Positions 22,201 through 34,400 of a DNA stretch of 64,000 bases are shown here, piece by piece. Positions within the stretch are counted from its first letter, which is position 1. Each line of letters starts with the position of its first letter. The notes under the pieces were generated by a model that did not search any database, had not been told where the DNA came from, and saw only the letters and a program-made list of their open reading frames with translations. The stretch lies in assembly GCF_032854445.1 (NCBI RefSeq), contig NC_088297.1, forward strand, positions 4,713,991-4,777,990. The letters are read 5' to 3'. The position numbers were made by a program, and so were the translations under genes. Origin of the DNA: Liolophura sinensis. Its lineage: Eukaryota > Mollusca > Polyplacophora > Chitonida > Chitonidae.

Positions 22201-25200
22201 TAAACTACGATTAATTTATTTATTTTATTTATTTCATTGGTGTTTTACACCCTACTAAACAACATTTTACTTATACCATGGCGACCTGCATTATTGTTTG
22301 AGGAAACCGAAAAAGTTTGTTAGTTTACCTGGTTCCTGTAAAGTTATTTCAGGAAGGTACTTTTATTTATGTTTATGGGGTTTACCTGGCTCCAGCAAGG
22401 GTGACGTCTTTGTATCTAACCTCGACGAAAGCCCGACAGGTCAACGAGTGAGGCTCAACATGGAACTCTCCTTTGAACTGAAGTCTAAGCCTCTGATCAC
22501 GCGGCGCCTACAAGAATAATTAAAGCGTGGATTTGGTTACTTCATTCAGGAACGATTGAACTACTGACCAAAACTTTGATGAAGCCTACAAAGTTTCTAA
22601 AAATGACAGTAAATACCAGGTCTCATCACAACTTGCTCAAGTATAATCCGGCCGCATAGTCACAAAGCTATCACAGACTAAATTCAGATGTTGTCTTAAC
22701 TTGTTTAATTTGGAGTATTGTTTCTAAACGCAGAATGGAACTAAAACATTACTTCCATTTGGTCATGACAGTCTAGGACAACTGTTAATTAATATTAATG
22801 TAAGCACGACCACAACACCGTTGTCATAGACATCAAAATTTGCTGACTCACTCTGATGATCCATGCGCAGTCCGCTCTTCCGGGATAGCCACTGGGGTAG
22901 CCTGGTGACGTCAGAGTCTTCTCTACTTCAGTGGCCACCAATTCCCTCTGACCACAGTTTGCTGCGAAATACATTTATATGGACAAAGCCTTACTACAAC
23001 TTTGTTCATATTATTGTTTGTCATTTACTTGTGGATAACAATCAAGACAATGTTTTGTACGTGGTGACAACAGAGCATTTTGAGGAATTCTAGACCAGTG
23101 ACGTCTAATAATAAATTGCACCTAACATAACTGCATTTTTGTACCTAATTCTGCTTAAGCCATGACGCTAGGGGGCAGCGACGACAGTGTGATAATTGGC
23201 AAATGGTCACGTAACCGGTGAAATACGGCCTCTTGTCAAGTTACCTCAGTAAGGGTTTTATTCTGACTGCTCATGTAAATAAACAGTGGCAATTTATACA
23301 CCCCTAGCACCATGGCTTAAGCAGAATTAGGTGTAAAAAATGCAGTGATGGTAACTGCAATTTATTAGATGTCACTGATCTAGAATTACTCAAAATGCTG
23401 TCTTGTCATCACATTTAACTTACAACAACATTAAAACAATGCACGCTGAGGTAAACTGAAAGGAGACCGACAGTCATATAGCGCCATCTGGTTGTTGTCT
23501 AACGGGAGATAACTCTATGATATAGCTCACTGAATGCCTTATAAAGAACGACACATGAAGTCAGTACGCGCCAAACGTTGTAAGCTTAATTATATCATCC
23601 ATATCTTCTTTCGAAAAGTCTAATTTTCCAACAAAAAAGCACATTTTTATGTAGATATTAATGCTTATATGACAACATCATTTCCGCAAAAATGTCTTTC
23701 TCTAAACAATATTTTATTCAAACAAATGAACAGGATTGACAAACAGGCTGAGCCTTTTTAAATGTCTCTCCACGACGGATATTTGCCGCGGTAAACGCTG
23801 AATACAAGTTGACTGATTAAAATTCGATGTTAAATTACTGATAATAGAGATAGCAAAGCAGTTGTGAAAATGTTTCTGGCTTATACATATTTGTACATAT
23901 ACACATATGGACACACTCATACGCAAAAATGGCTGTTATCATTGATCACAGAATTAAAGCTTTACCTCATTATCGTAGATATACATTTATAATTAGTAAT
24001 TGCAGAATGAATATAATTGTGTTACCATTAATCCCTGGTGATATCTCGGCGCAAGATGGCGGCGCGAACCCTGATGGACATTTACACCGGTCGCAGTCAT
24101 TCGGATCCCGGTAGCCGCCATTTTTACAAAAGTTCCATTCCAACGAGTTTACACCGCATTTACCTGGAAGAAAGCAAAAATTGATTTCTTTTTGACAAAA
24201 AGATAGCCGCCATTCTGACAAAAGTTCCATTCCAGCGAGTTTACACCGCATTCACTTGGAAGAAAGCAAAATTTATTTGTTACCAAAAGATAACCGCCAT
24301 TTTGGCAGTAATTCTACTCGAGCGAGATTACATCACAAGGAAAAAAGCGGAAGTCTTGTAATTGCACGAAAGTGTCAAAAAAGCCAGCACTAGAAGAACT
24401 AGGCATCCCCAGGGCCTGGTACATTTGCATTGATTAAATGTTATTCTACGTTAAATCTGGCGACAGCACAGGAATTTGAGTAATTCTAGACCAGTGACGT
24501 CTAATAAATTGCAATTAACACTGCATTTTTTTTACCTAATTCTGCCCAAGCCATGGTGCTATGGGACGTGTAAAATGGTACTATTTATGCATTTACGTGG
24601 ACAGTTAGAACAAAATTCGGGTGGGGTAAACTGACAAAAGGCCGTATTTCACCGGCTACGTGTGATCATTTCCCAGCTATCACGCTGTCATTGCTTCTGT
24701 GGGTTTTCCCTTTCTGTTGTTTGTCTTAATTGTATTACACTGACATTGCTTATCTCAAATCCATGTAAGGATGAAAGCATTAGGTGCTAGCACTTCCTTA
24801 TGGGGGGTAATGGACCAGATCTCATGAAAACGCCCTTAATTTATGGGAGTTAGATCGTAGTCGTATGAGCCACACCTTCTGAAATAAAAGGCCGAAGGAC
24901 GAGCGTTATAATACCCCTCCCCCAACCCTCCAGCCCTAAAAAAACACTAAGGATTTTCCAGGATCTAATACAACTCCGGTAGCTTATCTTCCAAAATATT
25001 TGCTGTAAAACTGTTTTACTTATATGATATCCAGGGTGTTAAAAAATAGGTGTACACGCAGGGGTAATTATAGATTAAGTCTGCAAAAGCACACGGTGGG
25101 TAGGCCTAATGCATGGAATCGGCAATACTTTGCAGGGCTTGTCAGTACATAATCCCGGCAGGCCTTACCGACATGTCGTCAACTGGACAGGGTTCCCCGG

Positions 25201-28200
25201 TCGACAAGATAGGCAGAAGGTCCAACTTTAATGTGTTTGTTTTTTAATCGAACTAGTTGACGTAAGGTTTTTTAAATGCAGTTTACAGACTAACACAGCA
25301 TAAATGTTGCTGCATAATAAAGGGGATCTCCTTTAACAATTTCTGCGCCGCACCAAAATGAATTGTTTCCAGTCTGGGTAAGTCTGCATACTGTACACAT
25401 TAGTAAGTGTAACAATTCTCACCTGCGCATGCGTACATCGTGTTAATAAACTTCACATCGAAAAAGGACATGGTCTCCCGCTGGCCAAGGACTTGTTCCA
25501 TAATGGGGTCTTTGGGACTAATAGTCGGAAGACTATTCTTTGAAAATGCCTGAAAACAACATAAAAAATTCCATCTTTAACAATTTCTTTAAAACAGAAA
25601 TTACACCTGAATCACAAATAAACTGACACTAGAACGAGCTGTTAAATTTTTTTTGCCTACGACAATAATTTCACAAGATTCATCTTTTCGATTGCATCTG
25701 TAACTTTGCCTGATTCATTGTTTATAATAGGTCTTCTTGAAAAAATTTGCAACTTTTTTCCCGCTTTTTTTTGCTCACGTGGAACGAATTTTCGGAATAA
25801 TACAGTTTGAAAGAATTGTGAATACTATCAAACCCAGAAGATTGGGTTTAAAATCGGCTTTTGCAGGACATTTGTAGATTACCCCGATATTACTGGACGT
25901 GGAACCTTAGTGCCCATAAGTGCTGGATGACAAACGTGTGGCCGTTGGAGCAGTCAGTGTCTTTGGTTGAAGATCATATGTCTTACACCAATGTGACGCG
26001 CCTATTCGTGTCAAAAAGTTAGCCAGTAACTTGCCGGAGGTCGGTGGTTTATCTCGGGCACTCTGTATTCCTCCACCCAAACACATATAAGTGAACAATG
26101 GCGATGGATAACAGTCAGATCTATACAATAGGTCTCCTTAGAAAAATTTTCCCCTGTTTTCGATTTTCTTTGATTATGTGGAAAATAATTATCGTAAAAG
26201 ATACGATTTGTCCCCAAACCAAGAGTAGATAATCATAATTTCTGACGATCAGTTTTATGGGCGGTGGCAACTAAAGTGCCCGGAGTAGACCATCGACTTG
26301 GATATGTTAATGGCTGGCTAACTTTCTACATCCCACAACACTATATTGGTGGAAGACAAGTGGTCTTCAGTGAACGTTAGACTGCGTCAAGGGCCGCACG
26401 AGTTTCGCCGATTGCTTTAAGCTACAACGGTCACAGGTATGTCGCCGATCGCTTTAAGCTACAACGGCCACAGGAGTGTCGCCGATCGCTTTAAGCCACA
26501 ACGGCTACAGGAGTGTCGCCGATCGCTTTAAGCTACAACGGCCACACGAGTGTCGCCGATCGCTTTAAGCTGCAACGGTCACAGGAGTGTCGCCGATCGC
26601 TTTAAGCTACAACGGCCACAGGAGTGTCGCCGATCGCATAGGATTTTCTGCCAAAGACCGGCATTTTAACCTGCACCTAGCGTTTGAATGGCAAATATCT
26701 TAGCCCCTCCGTCACGACACGCTCCTACCTATTTAAAAATACCCGATAAAATAAACAAACAAAGAAAAACAAATCTTACATAGGCGGAGTAGTGCATGAC
26801 GGACGCATAGTCGTAGGGTATTCCCAGGGTTTTACTATAAGTGAAAGTGCCAGAGTCGTTGATCAGATGTAGGTAAGTTGCCCCGTCCCAGACGTTTTCG
26901 GTGTTGATGTTCAAGTACAGGTCCCTGTCCGGCCGCGTGTGCTCGTGGAACAACCCCAGCACGTGCCCTATCTCGTGCAGAACTGTTCCAATCTGTAAGA
27001 GAAGAAGACAGGATTGTAGAAATGAGCACACGCTAATAAACAGTTATGACTTTACACATGGACACACGCAAATGAACAGATATGACTTTACACATGGACA
27101 CACGCTAAGAAACAGTTATGACTTTACACATGGACACACGCAAATAAACAGCTATGACTTTACACATGGACACACGCTAACAAACAGCTATGACTTTACA
27201 CAAGGACACACGCTAATAAGCAGTTATGACTTTACACATGGACACGCTAATAAACAGTTATGACTACACATGGACACACGCTAATAAACAGTTATGACTT
27301 TACACATGGACACACGCTAATAAGCAGCTATGACTTTACACATGGACACACGCTAACAAACAGATATGACTTTACACATGGACACACGCTAATAAACAGT
27401 TATGACTTTACACATGGACACACGCTAATAAGCAGCTATGACTTTACACATGGACACACGCTAACAAACAGTTATGACTTTACACATGGACACTCGCTAA
27501 TAAACACCTATGACTTTACACATGGACACTCGCTAATAAACAGTTATGACTTTACACATGGACACACCCTAACAAACAGTTATGACTTTACACATGGACA
27601 CACCCTAACAAACAGTTATGACTTTACACATGGACACACACTAATAAACACCTATGACTTTACACATGGACAATCGCTAATAAACAGTTATGACTTTACA
27701 CATGGACACACGGTAATACACAAGCAATGGGATACCGACAGAAATACAAAGTGGGACGTATTACGTCAATACAGTGATGGTGAGCATTCCACTGTAGCGT
27801 CAACAGCGCGACGTCACCGTGGCTAGACCAAATACGTCACAGACGAAACCGCAGCACGCAACATTTTTCGCGTCGCACAACAAAAGACGTACAAGTCTTA
27901 TGTCACACTAGCGCCACCTTGTGTGAGAAAAAAATCTACCAGTTCCCCATTGCCTAAATGGACCGACACGACTATACGTCTTATAGCTGAATAGATACAC
28001 ACCTTTACACACGTACGCATACGATTGTAAGAACAGACTCACACGATTGTGTAAATGGACAGATATGACTGAATGAACGAATAAACACTGTTGTGCAAAT
28101 GGACATAAGCGATGGTAAAAATGTACACAAACTAATGCACACAGTCACTTTGGTAGGCACAAATATTTCCAAGGCCACAGCGGACTGTAAAGTTTAAGTA

Positions 28201-28449
28201 CTTATTGCCTGTATTATAGTTACTAGTATGTGGCTATTCTATAATGGATGACTATTACTACTATAATATAATTCCACCCCGATAAATACAAAACAATGCA
28301 AATAAGTACAAATGTGTGTATATATATATACACACACACACACATATATATATATATTTAGTCTTTAACAAAATAGACAAATAATACAACTGACAATAAT
28401 ATACAAAACAATGCAAATATGCAATATTATGCAATAATGCATATATATA

Positions 28450-28490
<41 letters not shown>

Positions 28491-31400
28491 TTGTAATTAT
28501 TTGCATTGTTTTGTATATTATTGTCAGTTGTATTATTTGTCTATTATGTTAAAAAATGTGTATTGAACAACAACAACAGCACCACTTACCCCAGAACACG
28601 ACTCAGAAATCAACAGATCATGTGATCTCTCACCCCTTTTCCCTACGACCGCCCCGCATCTGAGGAAAACAACAAGAACAAATCTGTTCGAATGCTATTT
28701 TCACCTTGAGTTCAAGGTAATAATAGGATATACTTTTGATGTCAGTTTTTGCTTGTCACATCTTTCTGATTGACATTTTTTGTTCCCAAAATCTACAATA
28801 GCCAAGTGGTCTACACAAGCCAGAGTCTGACCATTTATCAATGGCCAATGTGATTTTGTGTTAAATCGTTGCTCATTAGATCTGATGTTGGGATTTCATG
28901 TAAACAAAAAAAAGCATCACTCAATGTTTAAGGTGTCCCAGATTTTGTTTAAAAATAGTCATCACTTAATGGCTTTGGTCTTTAGATTTTTTTTGTTAAA
29001 ACCCCTCATGCGATGGCTCCAGTGTTGGCGTTATGGGTTTTTTTGGTTTAAAACGATCACTCAGTGGCTCAGATGTTGTCAAGAGAAGTTTTCGAGTATC
29101 AGGCAAAGTTTTTTTTTGTTCATTCCTATGCGATGAGGTTTTGTGAGCAAACCTTTGACACATCACTCATGCAATGCTAGAGATCAGTGGTCTATACAGC
29201 TTTGACTCCAGTCACCCTTGCATAGGAATAGGTACTTCATCTATTTACCCATGCACCTGTATAAAATTGGAATACTCAGGTATTTAGCACAAATCAGGGC
29301 GTGTTTGTCACTAATGGTATGCGGCATAAAACAACGCTAACAGACAATATGTCGATTCTTCTTCAAAATATGCGTGCTATTTTTCAAACGCTGGAAACAG
29401 CTTCGGAAAGAAGACCCGATTACAATGTATATTCGTGCAATGTATATCCGCCTGCTTACCGGGTAGAGTTCTTGACCGTGACATGCGCACCAATAAGATT
29501 CGGGCTGGCCGGAAATTCCCGAAATCTGACGCACGTGTTATCCTGGATGAAGTTAAAGCCTTGTCGGATATCGTTTTTCAATGACGAATCTGAAACCAAA
29601 CCATCAACCTAATCTCTTGAGAAAAAGAAAATGAAAATGTACGAAGGAAACATCAGACAGATATCTGATAAATGTATTTAAAAGCTGAACTATCGAGAGC
29701 TGAATTAGGGTATGTTACCTCAAATTATAACGGTTTATGTCAATGAGTGAACATAACTTTTAGGGCTGACAGGCCTTCTCACACACAGGAGAGGAGTGAG
29801 TGAGTGAGTGCTTGGGGTTTAACGTCGTACTTAACAATCAGTCATATAACGATGAAGGAGTCCATAGAGTATATGCAAATATGCCTCCTTGTTGCAGGAC
29901 GGATTTCCACCGACCTTTTATCCAGTACTGCTTCATTGAGACGACTTACCCAAGGAAAGTAAACGGCCCCGTTCAACACATTATGCTGATACGGGTTAAC
30001 CAGTCATTGCACTATCCCCTCCATGCTGAACGCCAAGCGAGGAAGTTACAACTTCCTCTTGTAAAGTTTAAGCTGTGACGCGATCAAGGCTTGACCGTGG
30101 ATCTACCGCTTCCGAAGCGGACGCTCTACCAACTGTGCTAACGGGGCCGGTTCATTGGAGAGGAAGGCCAGCGTGAGCGATTTTTGAAATCCCAGCGACT
30201 GCTTTGGTAGGCTCCTTTGTCATTGTGCAGCGCTTCCAGCTTCTTCCAACGATAAAAATAATCATTGTTAGGAGCAATTTTCTCGAGTACAGCGTTAAAA
30301 AAAATACATGCATAAATCACGTGATGATAGCATTTAGGTTTGTTAAAAACACATGCGTCACTTACCGAGCCCAACAGGCGAAAACTGCCATCGAATTTCG
30401 CTGTCCCAATAAAACTGCTCGTATATGGTCGTGGCACGTTTGAGTCTGGCTCTGCCTTCGCGGTCGCCATTTTCTCCAGATTGTTCATCGTAAGCACCCA
30501 ATAGTATGTCCACGAATTCCTTGTCAACCACTATATCGCCTTGAAACTTATCTAGTTCTTCGACATCAAAATCTACCTGCTAAAATAAACACGCATCGTA
30601 TGATAATCCCATTTTCTGTACGTTTACTTACTGATTTATTTGATTGTTTATTAGAATTAAAAGATAGACTTATATGACGGCGTTCGTAGTTTTGCTGAAA
30701 AAAATCACATATTTAATGTTATTTTGTACACCTGTGTGGTTTATTCATCAACTCAGAGCCATCCAATGAACACGCATGAGTTTACAAAGGCTACAAAACA
30801 TTCCTAATTCATAATATTCACATCATATGTTACATACACTGGAAAATATTATCTGTGTTGTTCGGCAGCTTGTATATTGCGATGCCAACGCGCCAGTAGT
30901 TCAAGAGTAACAAAAAATGACGCCAAAATTATATTGAAAAGATATTTTCATTTTAACTAATACACGATGGCGGTCAGGTTTAGGGGTGGAGGGTACTGGA
31001 GCTCCCCGGCGAAACAGCCGCCCAGGTTTCTGGCAAAACCTCCTAACAAAGATCCGCCTGAGCCAGCCAGAACTGGATTCGAACCTACGACCTCACTGGT
31101 GTAATATTAATTAAGATGTGGTTCACATATTTACCTACACAGCTATACGTGTATGAATAAAATTGCAAAAAGCACGACATTTTACAAAAATGTCAATCTA
31201 TGATAAAAAAAAACCGGATATATCACCTTTGAAAGAAATAATACAAGCTATTTTTCCCCTTATAAGTTAGAGGCCTACTGGGCATTTCGTTCGTTCACGG
31301 GATCAAACTGCTTCCCATGGATATACTTACATGATTCTTCCCGAGGCCTCTGGCAGCTTTGACCTCCATCTTGGCCAGTTTACACCAGACGTCCATCCGG

Positions 31401-34400
31401 TCCTCAAACGTCTCCTGATGAAGTAACGGCGCTAGTTTTACCTGTAACATATAACAAACACTAATACAGCTGTTAGTTAACAGATATACTCATTAAGCTG
31501 GTGAAGATATCTGTCTTAGTTGACCTGTAACATTGAAAATACTGATACAATAAATAGTGACTGGTACTAGTTAAGAAGTCATTAATTTACTAATTTTTTA
31601 GTTTATTTATTTGATTTTTTTTAATGCATAACTCAAAATTTTTTCACTTCAGTGAGAGCGGTGGAATCTACAAATTCTCTGTCAAAAGTTCTGCTGTCAG
31701 TTCACAAATATTTGCTGATTGCATGAAAACTAACATCCATCGAGTATATTTGTATTATTATTAAATTTATTAATTATCCACCTATTTGGCTCGTCATTTA
31801 TTTGCGATTAACCGTCAAACATATCAATAGTACACGTATGAAATTACACAGGTATAAGTGAATGGGCTAAGCATAAGAAAAGATTCAAACTGTCATATCC
31901 CTTCGCAGAAAATAAATTGTTTTAATGTTTAAATAGGAAAAAAACAAGCTGAGTAAGGGTTGGTTGATATAACGTCAGGTCATATATACCTAACGGCACC
32001 ATTTATGTCAGAGATATAAAAAAAACGCACTTGTAACACACACACACACAAAAGTAGAACAATGCGAATTGAGGAAATTTTGTTTAAATTGAGGAGTATT
32101 ATTTATGTAATTATTTATTCTCAAAGTCATATTCGAAAAAAATCAACTTTTTAATTTTACGACGTCGATGAGGTGTATAGCCATGCAAAACCGGGGCATG
32201 CAGTGGATTCGAACCTGAGAGTTACGTCAGTGGTGAGGGCGAATAAGAATAGGTTCCAACTATAGTAGTTGTATTTGAACAGGGTTCTAGCTTCCCTGTT
32301 TGTATAACGTTGTACTTATTCCTACGGTGCTAAACGGAAAAGCAAACCATCCGTCCTGTACAACTGTATATCTAGTGGTAAACAATCAACAAGATGGATT
32401 ATCACACAGCACTGTGCGGCTGCTGTGCAAAACTGGAGGCAGTAGTGGTAAATGGTGTGTATAACCAAACGGCACAGAAGGATTATCACACAGTACTGTT
32501 CGGCAGTTGTACAATACCAGGTGTCAAAGTGATGTGGTAGTGACACATGGTATATGACCACACAATGCAGACGGGATTATCACACACCACGGTGCGGTAG
32601 CTGCACAATACCAGGTGTCAAAGTGATAAATAAACACACGGTACAGATGGATTACCACACAGCACTGTGTGATGGATGCACAATACCGGGTGTCATAGTG
32701 ATAAACGATCACACGGTACAGATGGATTATCACACACCCCTGTGCGGTAGCTGCACAATACCGGGTGTCATAGTGATAAATGATCACACGGTACAGATGG
32801 ATTATCACACACCCCTGTGCGGTAGCTGCACAATACCGGGTGTCTTAGATATAAATGACCACACGGTACAGATGGATTACCACACAGCTGTTTAACACCG
32901 GATGTGGTAGTGATAAATGAGTGAGTGAGTGCTTGAGGTTTTAACGTCGTACTTAACAATGTTTCATATGACGGCGAAGGAATCCTTACGGTGCATATAA
33001 TGTGCCTCCTTTTGCAGAACGGATTTTAACCGCTCTTTTATCTAGTGCTGCTTCACTGAGATTCCTTACTGAAGGCAAGCACTATCCCTTCCATGCTGAA
33101 CGCCAAGCGAGGAAGTTACAACCTCCTCTTTTAAGATCTTAGGTGTACTCGACCCAGGACTGGCCGTGGATCTACCACTAGTTGTAGTAAAGCGGTTATG
33201 ACGTGCAGAGGTATTATCACACAGCACTGTTCGGTGGCTGTACAATACCGGATGTGGTAGTGATACATAGTAATTAACCACACTGGGTAGACGTGTGCCT
33301 GCTACAACACCAGCCATGACGTGCAGAGGTATTATCACACAGCACTGTTCGGTAGCTGTACAATACTGGAGGTGGTAGTGATACATGGTAAATAACCATA
33401 CGGGGTAGACGTGTGCCTGCTACAACACCAGCCATGACGTGCAGAGGTATTATCACACAGCACTGTTCGGTAGCTGTACAATATCGGAGGTGGTAGTGAT
33501 ATATGGTAAATAACCATACGGGGAAGACATGTGTTTGTGGTAGTGAAACATGACGTGTAGAGGAATTATCACACTGTATCGTGAGGCTAGTGTAAGAGGT
33601 GGTAATAGTAAATTGTGAGAGTACAGAGAGTACAGAGGGATTATCACTAGTACTGTGCCGTAGCTTTAATGCTGAAATACAAACAACTGGCAAATGGTAA
33701 ACAATTAGAAGGATTGTTATACAGTGCTGTGTTGTTTATGGGCAAAATCGGTGGTGGTAGAGGTGAACAGTAAACAGTGAGGTTATCACACAGCACTGTG
33801 GGCACAATGGTGAGCATTTACAAGGTACAGAGAGATCGTGACACAATTGTGTGTGACTACTGTAAAATACTAGAGTATCAGACAGTGCTGTGCGCACAAT
33901 GCTGAGAATTTACAAGGTACAGAGGGACACAATAGAGTTTGATTGCTAAAAAATACTGGAACGTTACACAGTGCTGTGCGCACAATGATGAGCATTTACA
34001 AGGTACAGAGGGATTGTCACACAATAGAGTGTGACTGCTATGAAATACCGGACTGTTACACAGTACATTACGCACAATGGTGAGCATTTACATGGTACAG
34101 AGGCATTGTGACACAGTAGAGTGTGACTGTTATGAAACACCGGAAGATTACACAGTACTGTACGCAAAATGGTGAGCATTTACAAGGTACAGAGGGATTG
34201 TGATACAGTAGAGTGTGACTGTTATGAAACACCGGAATATTACACAGTACTGTACACACAATGGTGAGCATTTACAAGGCACAGAGGGATTGTGACACAG
34301 TAGAGTGTGACGGCTATCAAATACCGGAATATTACACAGTACTGTACACACAATGGTGAGCATTTACAAGGCACAGAGGGATTGTAACAAGTAGAGTGTG

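Noticed and set aside
27260-27826. A 188-codon + strand frame with 12-residue repeats
   Set aside because: It is the 36-bp minisatellite read in frame. It lies in an intron of the protease on the other strand, with no promoter or domain.
28261-28506. 81-codon - strand frame
   Set aside because: Mostly Cys-Val from the (CA)n tract and the inverted repeat.
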